A stretch of DNA of 39,521 bases from a virus. Shown in pieces: positions 8,204 to 16,224 of the stretch. The DNA lies in the IMG/VR virus record IMGVR_UViG_3300021406_000024, positions 1 through 39,521 of that record; one strand, given 5' to 3'. The notes under the pieces were generated by a model that was not told where the DNA came from, searched no databases, and saw only the letters and a list, made by a program, of their open reading frames with translations. Position 1 is the stretch's first letter, and every line of letters starts with the position of its first letter. The translations under genes were made by a program, and so were the position numbers.

Positions 8204-9922
8204 ACGGTTGTCCTGCTTAACCCTTACGGCACGGATGTCACTCCGTACGTCAACCACACGTCGGGCTATTCGCAGCTGCTGAACGGCACCGTCGCCACCA
8301 CCTCCGACACCGTCTACACCCTGCCGTACAACAACAACGTCTCCACGACGGCGAACATCGTCACCGGCGCGGGACTGCTCGACACAAAGCTGCACGGAAC
8401 CACCGGGCAGATCCTGGTCTTCGGGTACTCCGAGGGCTGCCAGATCGCCGACTACTGGCTGACGAACTACGGGCCCACCACCACCGTGAGCCCGTCCAAT
8501 GTGTCGTTCCTGCTGATCGGAAACGCCAACCGCAAATACGGCGGGTTCGCTTACAACCGCAGCGTGTTCAACAGTGTTGGCTACAACGGGGGCAAGCCCG
8601 ACAATACCCCGTTCACTGTGGTTGATTTCGTCCGCCAGTACGATCCGATCGGCGACTTTCCCACGGCGACGCCGATTGTCAATGCGCTCGTCGACCTGTC
8701 GTACGTGGGCAGTGACGCCAACTACATCTCGGGTGCCTTTCAGAGCGTCTCGACCGTGCTGGCGTCTGGGCCGTATTCGAATGCCATGACGAACTGCCTC
8801 GCGGGCCTGGCGCTGATTCACACCGGCCTGGGCATCGCGGGCACTGGATACATGAGCGTCACGGTCAGCGACCCCGTCAACCTGTCTCTGCCTGACGGCA
8901 ACATCACCTGGGTGTGGTCGCCCACCTATCCGGTTCCGATGCTGGGTGTTGGTGGGACTTTCCCGACGACTGATCAGCAGCTGCGTACCCAGATTGAGCA
9001 GGCGTACAGCAGGCCGGTCACGATCCCGATGCCTAACTATGGGGCCAACACCGGGTGGGGGGTTGAGCCGTTCCCGCTGCCCGCGAGCCCTCCGCCGGTG
9101 ACGGGATGGTGGGCTGAGCTCCACGTCTCCTGCAGCATTGTCGTCACCCCGACGGTTACCGCGGTGTCGGGGCATCGATCTTCTGGTGTCGCGATCACGG
9201 TCACGCCATCGATCGCAGCGGTCGCCAACGCTATCTATGCCTTGTCGGTGACGGAGACGATAACGCCGACCGTTACGCCCGTCGCCGCGCTGGGCTACCC
9301 CGAGGGCGCGTCGCTGACTGTCACGCCATCGGTTTCCGTGTCGGCGTTACTTGTCCTACCGGTGTCGGCGGCGATCACGGTCACCCCGTCGGTGTCTGCC
9401 ACCGCGTCGACGGCTGTCAGTTCGTCGGTGACGGTGTCTCCGTCGGTGACGGCGACTATGGCGTTCGCCGGCTACGCGGTGCGGGTGACCGAAACGGTAA
9501 CCCCTTCGATTGCCGCTTCTGCCAAGGCTGCTGTCTCCGATGCGATCACGATCACGCCTAGCGTGTCCGTTGCGGCCGGTCTGATTCTTCCCGCACTGGT
9601 GGCCGTGACGGTCACGCCCGCCGTGTCTGCCGCGGCGGCGGCGGTTGCGTCGTCGGCGATCACGGCTACGCCGTCAGTGTCCGTGTCCGCGGTAGCGGTG
9701 GTTAGTGAAGCGCTGACGATAAACCCGTCGGTCACTGCTGCTGTTACTGCCGTTGTTTCCGATGCGATCACGGTCACCCCGGCCGTAGCGGCTGTCGCTA
9801 ACACGATCCTGATCGTGAGCGTGTCGATCACCATCACCCCGACGGTGTCGACGGCGGCTGTGCTACACGTCCCCGTCCCGCCGCAAGGCAACGTCACCAT
9901 CACCCGCGCCGCCACACATTAG
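8195..9922 (+). CDS. PE-PPE-domain-like serine esterase fused to a repeat stalk
   Basis: A 575-residue protein. Residues 1-~300 look like an alpha/beta hydrolase of the mycobacterial PE-PPE domain type: nucleophile elbow GYSEG with Ser79, acid candidates in YDPIGDFP (Asp150/Asp154), and His209 in GLALIHTG. This type also resembles cutinases and lysin B. Residues ~310-560 are about ten imperfect repeats of roughly 20-27 residues around the motif (S/A)ITVTPSVSA. GTG start with GGGGAG upstream. It sits in the tail-fibre block rather than beside lysin B, so it may be a virion-associated esterase that cuts envelope lipids during entry, the repeats acting as a stalk or binding region. Domain assignment is from motifs; substrate is unknown. 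Confidence 0.7.
   Translation: MSKTVVLLNPYGTDVTPYVNHTSGYSQLLNGTVATTSDTVYTLPYNNNVSTTANIVTGAGLLDTKLHGTTGQILVFGYSEGCQIADYWLTNYGPTTTVSPSNVSFLLIGNANRKYGGFAYNRSVFNSVGYNGGKPDNTPFTVVDFVRQYDPIGDFPTATPIVNALVDLSYVGSDANYISGAFQSVSTVLASGPYSNAMTNCLAGLALIHTGLGIAGTGYMSVTVSDPVNLSLPDGNITWVWSPTYPVPMLGVGGTFPTTDQQLRTQIEQAYSRPVTIPMPNYGANTGWGVEPFPLPASPPPVTGWWAELHVSCSIVVTPTVTAVSGHRSSGVAITVTPSIAAVANAIYALSVTETITPTVTPVAALGYPEGASLTVTPSVSVSALLVLPVSAAITVTPSVSATASTAVSSSVTVSPSVTATMAFAGYAVRVTETVTPSIAASAKAAVSDAITITPSVSVAAGLILPALVAVTVTPAVSAAAAAVASSAITATPSVSVSAVAVVSEALTINPSVTAAVTAVVSDAITVTPAVAAVANTILIVSVSITITPTVSTAAVLHVPVPPQGNVTITRAATH
9128..9860 (+). repeat. In-frame tandem repeats encoding the TVTPSVSA stalk
   Basis: Repeating units of roughly 60-80 bases share a core such as GCGATCACGGTCACGCC or GATCACGATCACGCC and encode the pattern (I/V)T(V/I)TP(S/T)VSA followed by a variable Ala/Val-rich stretch. 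Around ten copies are visible and all keep the reading frame. Copies differ, so this is an old and diverging repeat. Confidence 0.7.
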
Positions 9923-9931
9923 GAGCCCACA

Positions 9932-10438
9932 TTGGCCGCCCCCTGCTACATCACATGGAACGCCTCCACGACAGCGTTGACGTCGCCCATGTCGGGTACG
10001 GCGTCCTCCGCCACGTCGGGGACGGTGAAGACGATCCTGCAACTCAAATCCCCGGCGTCGTCGAAGATCCGGATCGTCGAGTGGGGCTACATCTTCACCA
10101 CAACCCCGACGGCCCCGGTGCAGATGGAACTGGTGGAAACCGGCACCGTGTTCGCCACGGTGACCGCGGGCAGCATTGCGCAATATAACGACGTCACCGG
10201 CTATGCCAGCCTCTGCACGACAGGCACGGCGGCAACCGGCTTCAACGCCTCGGCCGAAGGCACCATCACCGCGACGCGGCTTCTGGGCCAAACCTTGGAT
10301 ACCGCGTCGTATTTCAAGCAGCAGTTCCCGTTGGGGCGCGAACCTGAAATCAACGAAGCATCCGCGCTGCGGATACGCGCCACACCCAACACCGCAGCAG
10401 CGACAACCGTGCTCTGCTATGTGATCTGGGAGGAGTGA
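9932..10438 (+). CDS. Putative minor tail/fibre protein
   Basis: A 168-residue Thr/Ala-rich beta-type protein with a TTG start preceded by AGGAG at 9921-9925. Around residues 45-60 it has KIRIVEWGYIF and around 110-135 ATRLLGQTLDTASYFKQQFP, a layout seen in small phage structural proteins of the fibre region. No signal peptide, membrane helix or enzyme motif. Function is inferred from position between fibre genes. Confidence 0.6.
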   Translation: MAAPCYITWNASTTALTSPMSGTASSATSGTVKTILQLKSPASSKIRIVEWGYIFTTTPTAPVQMELVETGTVFATVTAGSIAQYNDVTGYASLCTTGTAATGFNASAEGTITATRLLGQTLDTASYFKQQFPLGREPEINEASALRIRATPNTAAATTVLCYVIWEE

Positions 10439-11071
10439 GTGGTACGGCTGGGTAGATCCTATCCGGCCCAACGGATCTGGACGCCCTACGTTAAACCGGT
10501 CGGCCCCACAGGCCCCGTCTATGATGCGATCGGGGCTGGGGGAGTCGCTACCGCTGGCACGGTTTCATGGTCACACACCGCGACCGCCGGTGCTGCCGTG
10601 CTGGTGTTCGTCGCCTGTAATGCCACAAGCACATCCTCGGTCACCTACGGCGGGACGTCGATGACCAGTGCCGGGTCTGTCTTTGAGGACAACATCTCAG
10701 GTGACGGGCAACTGTCGGTGTGGAAACTGACCAACGTGACTGGGGGCGCCCAGACCGTGGCTGTCACCCTTGGCACAGCGGCGCACGTGGTCGGCAATTC
10801 GCTGTCTGCCACCGGGGTTACGACGGTAGGTTCACCGTCAACCAACTTCGGCACCAGCACCCCTTCGCAAAGCGTCACCTGGGCGGCAGCCCAGCTGATC
10901 GTCCAGGCGTTCGGCGCAGACGCGTCTATGGGCTCGCCGACCGGTGGCACAAACCGCTATAACTCCAGCGGGGCGGCATCGCTGACTATCAGCACCGCGA
11001 CCGCTAACACCACGTTCGGCGCTGCTAACACCTTCAACCAGTGGGCTGGCGCTGCCGTCATCCTCAGCTAA
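10439..11071 (+). CDS. Minor tail/fibre protein with adhesin-like module
   Basis: A 210-residue protein, GTG start, adjoining the previous gene with no gap. A short basic N-terminus and PVGPTGPVYD linker lead into a beta module from residue ~28 to the end. It shows the same marks as the modules in the proteins at 5088 and 35507: an N-terminal SWSHTA/VFVA strand, the VTYGGTSM motif, a GAQTV strand and a final WAGAAVIL strand. It is nearly a stand-alone copy of this module and is a candidate receptor-binding tip. Family membership is judged by eye. Confidence 0.6.
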   Translation: MVRLGRSYPAQRIWTPYVKPVGPTGPVYDAIGAGGVATAGTVSWSHTATAGAAVLVFVACNATSTSSVTYGGTSMTSAGSVFEDNISGDGQLSVWKLTNVTGGAQTVAVTLGTAAHVVGNSLSATGVTTVGSPSTNFGTSTPSQSVTWAAAQLIVQAFGADASMGSPTGGTNRYNSSGAASLTISTATANTTFGAANTFNQWAGAAVILS

Positions 11072-11090
11072 AACCAACGAAAAGGGAAGC

Positions 11091-11396
11091 ATGTCATCAC
11101 TTGTCACTTTGACGCCGGTCACCGCAACCATCCAGGGCTTCCAGATCCAAGCGCCCGCTGACATGCTCACCGCCCTGCAATACATCTCACCGTCGGGCGG
11201 TCTCAACTCCACGGCTTACGGCGGAACGGTCAACTCGCAGAACGTATCCGGGACGGTGACCTGGACGCTGCTTATCAATAACAGCCAAACCAACACGAGC
11301 CAGACCGCGCACCTCAACGACTACATCGTGTTGACGAACAACTCCATCGTCAACGTTGTCCCGCAAGCGTCCTTCGCCTCCCTCTACACGAGCTAG
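11091..11396 (+). CDS. Small structural protein, unknown
   Basis: A 101-residue protein, ATG start with AAAAGGGAAGC upstream. It is Thr/Ser/Asn/Gln-rich and probably all-beta (TVTWTLLINNSQTNTSQ), without Cys, signal peptide or membrane segment. Its place among fibre genes suggests a small tail accessory or decoration protein. No family recognised. Confidence 0.55.
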   Translation: MSSLVTLTPVTATIQGFQIQAPADMLTALQYISPSGGLNSTAYGGTVNSQNVSGTVTWTLLINNSQTNTSQTAHLNDYIVLTNNSIVNVVPQASFASLYTS

Positions 11397-11403
11397 GAAC
11401 CCG

Positions 11404-11505
11404 ATGAATCATATTCTCGCCCAACCCGTGGTTACCGCCACCGCCGTAGTCATCGTCCCTGATGAAGACGTCGAGGCGACCGAGGAAGAACAGGACAACA
11501 ACTAA
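11404..11505 (+). CDS. Small acidic protein, unknown
   Basis: A 33-codon frame starting ATG at 11404, seven bases after the preceding stop and with TAGGAACC as a possible ribosome site. It ends exactly where the next ATG begins (TAAATG). The product has a hydrophobic Val/Ala/Thr half and a very acidic tail (PDEDVEATEEEQDNN). Exact fit between two genes supports it; function unknown. Confidence 0.5.
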   Translation: MNHILAQPVVTATAVVIVPDEDVEATEEEQDNN

Positions 11506-11910
11506 ATGGCAACCTACAGCTATTCGTCAACCGTGGCGAATGCCCTCCTTAATGTCTTCGGCGGCACCGCGATAGCGGCAAATGCATACGCCACTTCGGG
11601 CAACGTCTACGTCGCCCTACATACGGGCGACCCCGGATCGGCGGGGACGAGCAACGCATCAGCAGGCTCGTCAACTCGCGTCTTGGTCGCATTCGGCTCA
11701 GCATCGGCTGGTACAACGACGATGACCACCAGTAACCCGCAGTGGACCAATGGCGGTACGTCGGAAACGATCACCGCGATCTCCATCTGGTCGGCGAGCA
11801 GCAGCGGCACGTTCATAACCTCCGGGCAGCTGACCACCTCGCAGGCGTGGGCTTCGGGCAACATCATTCAGCTCTCGTCTCTGAGCGTCTCCATCCCCAC
11901 TGCCTCATAG
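11506..11910 (+). CDS. Phage tail fibre-type protein
   Basis: A 134-residue protein beginning directly at the end of the previous frame. The pattern NVYVALHTGDPGSAGTSN...RVLVAFGSA...AISIWSASSSGTFITSGQLTT is the known signature of a widespread small phage structural family (ALHTGDP proteins) found with fibres and minor tail proteins. Likely part of the tail tip or fibres. No enzymatic residues. Confidence 0.65.
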   Translation: MATYSYSSTVANALLNVFGGTAIAANAYATSGNVYVALHTGDPGSAGTSNASAGSSTRVLVAFGSASAGTTTMTTSNPQWTNGGTSETITAISIWSASSSGTFITSGQLTTSQAWASGNIIQLSSLSVSIPTAS

Positions 11911-11917
11911 CACACCG

Positions 11918-12031
11918 ATGGTCGCCGACCTACTGACAGCGTTCGCCGTCGTGGCGCTGGCGTCAGCGGCGATCGGCGCGGTGCTCCAATACTGCGCCGA
12001 CGCAATACAGGCAGGGAAGGACGACGAGTGA
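11918..12031 (+). CDS. Small membrane peptide
   Basis: A 37-residue frame, ATG at 11918, whose residues ~3-25 are hydrophobic (LLTAFAVVALASAAIGAVL), followed by a polar acidic end (GKDDE). The stop overlaps the next start (GTGA at 12028-12031). One membrane helix near the lysis region could fit a holin-like or inner-membrane accessory role, but this is not established. Confidence 0.5.
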   Translation: MVADLLTAFAVVALASAAIGAVLQYCADAIQAGKDDE

Positions 12032-12444
12032 ACACGCCCGCGCACGACCAGAAGGTCACACACGGCTATACGATGCACTACCCGCCGCACCCGCCGCGCA
12101 AGTCTGACCCGCATTACAAAGACTTTGAGGCGTACCGGCGCCGCACGCACAAGACGGCGAAGTGCACCATCGGCGCACACCGCAACGACTTCAGCGAGTG
12201 CCACGGCGAGCTTGAGCTGCACCACTCAGAAGTCGAGTTCAGTCTGCAGAATGGCGTCGACCTGGCGTGGCTTGAAGTCGACTATCCCGGTATCAGCGAC
12301 CCCGATTCTATTGGGGCATGGGTGGAGTCGGCCGACAACCTGGAATGGCTCTGCATGTTTCACCACCGCGGCCACGGCGGCGTGCATGTCGCATCCGCAT
12401 CCGATTTCGAGGCCGGGCATTACGTTAAGGGACTGATCGGGTGA
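12028..12444 (+). CDS. HNH-type endonuclease-like protein
   Basis: A 138-residue protein, GTG start overlapping the upstream stop. It has the layout of a phage HNH protein: CTIG and CHGELELHH (first Cys pair and His pair, residues ~47-66), an ADNLEWLC segment, and FHHRGHGGVH near residues 111-120 providing the final metal/catalytic His. Such proteins nick or cut DNA, often as homing enzymes. It separates the tail block from the PPE gene, as expected for a mobile insertion. Confidence 0.7.
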   Translation: MNTPAHDQKVTHGYTMHYPPHPPRKSDPHYKDFEAYRRRTHKTAKCTIGAHRNDFSECHGELELHHSEVEFSLQNGVDLAWLEVDYPGISDPDSIGAWVESADNLEWLCMFHHRGHGGVHVASASDFEAGHYVKGLIG

Positions 12445-12447
12445 CCG

Positions 12448-13560
12448 ATGATCGACTTCGCCGCGCTACCGCCGGAGATCAACTCGGCGAGGATGTATTC
12501 GGGTGCGGGGGCTGCTCCGTTACTGGCTGCTGCCGCGTCGTGGGAAACGCTCAGTGTGGACCTGGCGCAGGCGGCGACCGAGTTCCGTTCGACGGTTATG
12601 GCGTTAGCGGGTGTATGGATTGGACCGTCGGCCGCGGCGATGACTTCGGCGTCGGCGACGTACACGTCATGGCTGACAACGACGGCCGAGCAAGCCGCAC
12701 AGACGGCAGCGCAGGCGCAGGCTGCAGTGACGGCTTACGAGATGGCGTTCGCCGCGACGGTGAATCCCGCTGCGGTTGTAGCGAACCGAACGAGGTTCAC
12801 GACACTCGTTGCCACAAACGTCCTGGGCATAAACACGGCAGCTATCGCGGCAACTGAGGCCGAATACGCGGAAATGTGGGCGCAGGACGCCGCAGCGATG
12901 TTCGGCTATCAGGCCGAAAGCGCATCCGCCACGTCGGCGCTGCCACAGTTCACGGCGGCACCGCAGGTAACGAACCCGGCTGCGACAACGCCGGGCCCGA
13001 TCCTGCAGTTCATTCAGACGCTGATTCCCGGTTTCACGCCGGGCCAACCGCTGCAGAACCTGGCAGACCTGCTGACGTCTCCGGTGTTCATGGCGTTCCT
13101 GTCGTCTGGCCCGTATCAATTACCGGGGCAGGTGCTGCAGCTGTTCACGGTGCTGTGGGCGGTCACTGCGGGCCAGTCGATCACCAACCGCATCACGGGC
13201 GGCAACATCGAAATCCCCCAGGCGGTAATGCCACTCGCCACGCCGGTAGTGCAGCCGGAAGCAAAACCGGAAGCAGCGGCCATCCGTGCGGGGCTAGCTG
13301 ACGGCGAACGGGTCGGAGGGCTGCGTGTCCCGCCGAGCTGGGCGCAGCAGCGTAGCCCTGAAACGCAGAACACGCCCGCGCCCGCGCGCCCGATAGTCCC
13401 GACGCCCGACCTGGCCGCGCTCGGCGCCCTCGGTGGCCTGGGCGGTCTCGGCGCACTGGCCGCCATCCCGCGCGGCGGGACGCCCGCCAAACAGCAACGA
13501 CCGCAACCGGAATACGGCACGACATCAACCGTCATGCCGAAACACCCATTTGGAGGATGA
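12448..13560 (+). CDS. PPE family protein, SVP-like sublineage
   Basis: A 370-residue protein. Residues 1-~180 form a full PPE domain: start MIDFAALPPE (PPE at 8-10), NSARMYSG, WxG turn (Trp57-Ile-Gly59), NPAAVVANR (~106-114), LVATNVLGINT and ATEAEYAEMWAQD (~135-147). The C-terminal part carries GGLRVPPSW (290-298), close to the Gly-X-X-Ser-Val-Pro-X-X-Trp motif of the PPE-SVP group with Ser replaced by Arg, and ends TSTVMPKHPFGG like chromosomal PPE-SVP proteins. PPE proteins normally pair with a PE partner and an EspG chaperone and leave through ESX (type VII) systems; no PE or ESX gene is seen here. It lies 3 bases after the HNH gene and abuts the peptidase gene, in a late-gene position. 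Role in the phage is unknown. Confidence 0.9.
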   Translation: MIDFAALPPEINSARMYSGAGAAPLLAAAASWETLSVDLAQAATEFRSTVMALAGVWIGPSAAAMTSASATYTSWLTTTAEQAAQTAAQAQAAVTAYEMAFAATVNPAAVVANRTRFTTLVATNVLGINTAAIAATEAEYAEMWAQDAAAMFGYQAESASATSALPQFTAAPQVTNPAATTPGPILQFIQTLIPGFTPGQPLQNLADLLTSPVFMAFLSSGPYQLPGQVLQLFTVLWAVTAGQSITNRITGGNIEIPQAVMPLATPVVQPEAKPEAAAIRAGLADGERVGGLRVPPSWAQQRSPETQNTPAPARPIVPTPDLAALGALGGLGGLGALAAIPRGGTPAKQQRPQPEYGTTSTVMPKHPFGG

Positions 13561-14355
13561 GTGAAGTACGGCCTCAAGCCGGTAACGGAACAGCCGCGCG
13601 TCCGGCTCCGCGACTACTACACATCGGAGCTGCCCAGTGTCGGCTCGCTGAAGTTTCCCTTCGGGCACGCCGACAAGATCCAGCCGCAGATGTTCATGAA
13701 CGACCAACTGGGTGACTGCGCCATTGCGGGCAGCATCGAGGAAATCCGGCTGGCCAACGCCCTGCGCGGCGTGACCGTCAACTTCACCGATGCACAGGCG
13801 CTAAGTGCTTACGAGGCCATCACCGGTTACAACCCCGACGACTCATCCACTGACGCCGGAACTGACGTGCATGATCTCTATCAGTACCGCAAGTCCACCG
13901 GCATCATCGATGCAGACGGCAACGCGCACAAGATCGTCGCTTACGCCGGTCTGACGGTTGGCGATTGGGACGAGCTGCTCATCGCGCTGAGCCTGTTCGA
14001 CATGGTGGGCATCGGTATCCAGGTTCCCGACTACGCGCAAACCCAGTTCGAGGCGGGCCAGCCGTGGCACCTCGAGCCCGGACCGCAGAACATCGAAGGC
14101 GGCCACTACATCCCGGTGGTCGGCGCCACAGACGCCACCACCGCGCAGCTCTACACCTGGGGCGCCGTGGCCGGCATCACGCAGCCGTTCTACGCCGCCA
14201 ACAACGTCGTTGCGGTCGTCGCGCTGACCGAGGAACTGTTCACCGACGGAAAGTCACCGGAGGGCATCGACGTCCAGCGGTTGCAGGCCGACCTGTCCGG
14301 GCTCAACACCGGCAACGTGTCAACGAAGGCGCCTCATGCCGAACCCACTGACTGA
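13561..14355 (+). CDS. Papain/C39-like cysteine peptidase, probable lysin component
   Basis: A 264-residue protein, GTG start directly after the PPE stop with GGAGG upstream. Residues 47-58 (NDQLGDCAIAGS) hold the catalytic Cys53, and GGHYIPVVGA places His182, followed by a Trp-containing LYTWG strand; this is the Cys-His arrangement of the peptidase domain found at the N-terminus of some mycobacteriophage lysin A proteins and in free phage peptidases. Here it stands alone. It may cut peptidoglycan stem peptides in lysis, or act on a protein, the adjacent PPE being one candidate. No signal peptide. Confidence 0.65.
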   Translation: MKYGLKPVTEQPRVRLRDYYTSELPSVGSLKFPFGHADKIQPQMFMNDQLGDCAIAGSIEEIRLANALRGVTVNFTDAQALSAYEAITGYNPDDSSTDAGTDVHDLYQYRKSTGIIDADGNAHKIVAYAGLTVGDWDELLIALSLFDMVGIGIQVPDYAQTQFEAGQPWHLEPGPQNIEGGHYIPVVGATDATTAQLYTWGAVAGITQPFYAANNVVAVVALTEELFTDGKSPEGIDVQRLQADLSGLNTGNVSTKAPHAEPTD

Positions 14356-14491
14356 CGAACTGTCGGACGAGGCTAAGGCCGAACTGGCTGCCACGTTCGC
14401 GGCACTGCGGGCGCGGCTGGGGGGATACGACCCGCAATTCCACGTTCGGATTAGGCGCATGTCGCGGCGTCGGCCGTGGGAACTGCGCTGA
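14336..14491 (+). CDS. Small protein, unknown
   Basis: A 51-residue frame that starts inside the last 20 bases of the peptidase gene and stops at TGATG, overlapping the next start. It has an acidic helical N-terminus (LTDELSDEAKAELAATFAALRARL) written here only by position 14345-14420, and a basic Arg-rich end (RRMSRRRPWELR). Coupled overlaps on both sides support it. Function unknown. Confidence 0.5.
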   Translation: MPNPLTDELSDEAKAELAATFAALRARLGGYDPQFHVRIRRMSRRRPWELR

Positions 14492-14616
14492 TGTGGTGGA
14501 TGGCGACGCGCTGGTTTCTGTTGCGCGCCAAGGTGGCTGAGCTGCGCGCCCAGTTCGCGCTGTGGCGCTCGGGCCTAGGCCAACCGCCCGGCCGCGAGAT
14601 CGGCGACGACCTGTGA
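14491..14616 (+). CDS. Small protein, unknown
   Basis: A 41-residue frame linked by TGATG to the previous gene and by GTGA to the next. The N-terminus is aromatic and basic (MWWMATRWFLLRAKVAELRA), followed by a Gly/Pro-rich polar tail. It could be a short membrane-associated helix. It belongs to the run of small proteins before the NlpC/P60 lysin. Confidence 0.45.
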   Translation: MWWMATRWFLLRAKVAELRAQFALWRSGLGQPPGREIGDDL

Positions 14617-14771
14617 CCAGCCTGCTCATCGCCATCACATGCCTGCTCATGTCTCTAGTCGCCGGGGGCGCGGTCGCGTTCCGGTGGGTGCGCAATGAGC
14701 TGCTCTGGATTCGCCTGGTGCTGGTGCCGTGGATGGTCACGATTCACAACGATATTCAAGGAAAGAAGTAA
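14613..14771 (+). CDS. Small single-pass membrane protein
   Basis: A 52-residue frame from a GTG that overlaps the previous stop (GTGA); this start fits better than an in-frame GTG at 14562. Residues ~3-23 form a membrane helix (LLIAITCLLMSLVAGGAVAF) and the rest is amphipathic with a Lys end. It ends one base before the NlpC/P60 gene. Holin or holin-accessory role is possible from position. Confidence 0.5.
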   Translation: MTSLLIAITCLLMSLVAGGAVAFRWVRNELLWIRLVLVPWMVTIHNDIQGKK

Positions 14772-15470
14772 ATGTCGGTTCTGCAAAGCAGCGTGAACTG
14801 GGTTCTGTCGCAGGCTAAAGCGCGCCTCGGCCTGGAGTACGACTACGGTCAGTGCTATAGCCCAACGGATTTGACTCAGGGCGGCGACTGCTCGGGCATC
14901 GCCGGCTGGGTGCTGCAAGCCATGGTGAACCTGCCGCAGAACATTCCGGTATGGGCCAACGGCCAATGGGCGCACGTGGTTTCCACGGAGGCGTGGGCGC
15001 CGGGCGCGCCAGCCGGAACGGTGGGACCATTCGGAACCATCGCGGTGGACGACCTTTCCGACATTCCGGCCGACGCTGCGCTGACGGTGAACATCATGCA
15101 CGGCGGCGGCGGCGAGGACAGCCATATGAACGTCGTTGTGCCACTGCCTAATTCGCTTCCCTATGAGGGTGTCCTGGTCGAGAGCAACGGCAGCTACGGG
15201 TCTTGCACCAACGGCACGGGCGCATATCCGTCGACCGCCAGCCTGTGGACTGATCACCACTACCTCCCCGGTCCGTGGGTTTTCGATGTGCAGCCCGGCG
15301 AGCCGCCACTGCCACCGCACCCGAGCGGCAAAACCTACACCGTGCAGTCGGGTGATGACCTGTCCACCATCGCAGCGACACAAGGAGTCACGCTATGGGC
15401 GCTGGAGGCGTCGAACCCGACGATCAACGTCAACTTGATTTTCCCCGGCCAGATACTGAACGTCCCCTAG
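14772..15470 (+). CDS. Peptidoglycan hydrolase: NlpC/P60-like domain plus LysM
   Basis: A 232-residue protein. The N-terminal ~175 residues have GGDCSGIAGWV (nucleophile Cys40), a later EDSHMNVVV (His ~118) and an ESNG strand, consistent with NlpC/P60-type endopeptidases. Residues ~185-232 are one LysM domain (YTVQSGDDLSTIA, LEASNP, IFPGQILNVP) that binds GlcNAc polymers. There is no signal peptide, so export would need the holin. It is one of three separate hydrolases that together replace a fused lysin A. The LysM coding end overlaps another frame (15395-15553). Confidence 0.75.
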   Translation: MSVLQSSVNWVLSQAKARLGLEYDYGQCYSPTDLTQGGDCSGIAGWVLQAMVNLPQNIPVWANGQWAHVVSTEAWAPGAPAGTVGPFGTIAVDDLSDIPADAALTVNIMHGGGGEDSHMNVVVPLPNSLPYEGVLVESNGSYGSCTNGTGAYPSTASLWTDHHYLPGPWVFDVQPGEPPLPPHPSGKTYTVQSGDDLSTIAATQGVTLWALEASNPTINVNLIFPGQILNVP

Positions 15471-15553
15471 ATGGCTGCATCCTTTGCGGCGCAGAGACTC
15501 TCGGCCCCTTCTATTACTGCCGTGGCCACAACCCGCACCTAAGGACGACATGA
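15395..15553 (+). CDS. Overlapping small Zn-finger-like protein
   Basis: A 52-residue frame starting inside the LysM gene. It has a strong AAGGAG eight bases before the ATG, and its TGA overlaps the ATG of the muramidase (ATGA at 15550-15553). The product is polar at first, then GCILCGAETLG...YYCRGHNPH, a Cys-X2-Cys and Cys-X2-His pattern able to bind a metal. It overlaps the lysin by 76 bases in another frame. The ribosome site, exact coupling and Cys/His pattern support a real gene; function unknown. Confidence 0.55.
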   Translation: MGAGGVEPDDQRQLDFPRPDTERPLDGCILCGAETLGPFYYCRGHNPHLRTT

Positions 15554-16224
15554 CCGTCTTTTACCCCGACGTATCAAATCTTCAATGGGGCAGTGAGGAT
15601 CTGTCCACCCAGGGTGAGCAGAACCTGATGAACTTCCTGAGTCAATTACGCGGCCAGGGCCTGTCGGGCGTGGCGCACAAGATGAGCCAGGGCAGCGACT
15701 TCGTCGACCCGTATGGCGAGATCTGCCAAACGTGGTGCAGTCAGAACGCTTTCCCCTTCATCGGTTATCACTACCTCGACACCAGCGACCCGACAGCGCA
15801 GGCCGCCAACTGGCTGGCCGCAGGCGGGGGGATCAACGCCATGTTCGACTGGGAGGACGGCGGCGGCGACCTCAACAACTTCTGGAACGTCGTCAACGCC
15901 TTCAACGTCGCGGGCGTCAATGTCGCACTCGGGTATATGCCGCACTGGTATTGGAACGACCAGGGCGGCGGCGATCTAACGCCCATCCCCGTCAACGGCA
16001 TCGCACTGGTTTCGTCGGCCTATCCGATGGGCGATTCGATCGGGCCGCCCGCCGACCTGTATCGCGGCTGTGACGGCGACAGCGGCGAGGGCTGGGCAGC
16101 CTACGGCGGCGCGACACCGACTGTGTGGCAATTCACGAGCTCGGCGCGAATCAGTGACATCACGGTGGACTGCAACGCATATCACGGCACGTCATCCCAA
16201 CTAGCCCAACTATTCACAGGATAA
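15550..16224 (+). CDS. GH25-type muramidase (lysozyme)
   Basis: A 224-residue protein. The ATG at 15550, with AAGGAC upstream, gives the usual GH25 opening FYPDVSNLQWG; longer in-frame starts encode an unrelated Arg/Pro/Leu stretch. The Asp-X-Glu pair of GH25 is visible in NAMFDWEDGG (Asp100, Glu102), followed by a LGYMPHWYW strand and the terminal VWQFTSSARI...DCNAYHG strand typical of the family barrel. It should cut the MurNAc-GlcNAc bond. No binding domain is attached, unlike fused mycobacteriophage lysin A. Confidence 0.8.
   Translation: MTVFYPDVSNLQWGSEDLSTQGEQNLMNFLSQLRGQGLSGVAHKMSQGSDFVDPYGEICQTWCSQNAFPFIGYHYLDTSDPTAQAANWLAAGGGINAMFDWEDGGGDLNNFWNVVNAFNVAGVNVALGYMPHWYWNDQGGGDLTPIPVNGIALVSSAYPMGDSIGPPADLYRGCDGDSGEGWAAYGGATPTVWQFTSSARISDITVDCNAYHGTSSQLAQLFTG

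Noticed and set aside
8171-9175. 334-residue frame on the minus strand
   Set aside because: It lies opposite the esterase, is Arg/His/Gly-rich as expected for an antisense frame in GC-rich DNA, and has no ribosome site.
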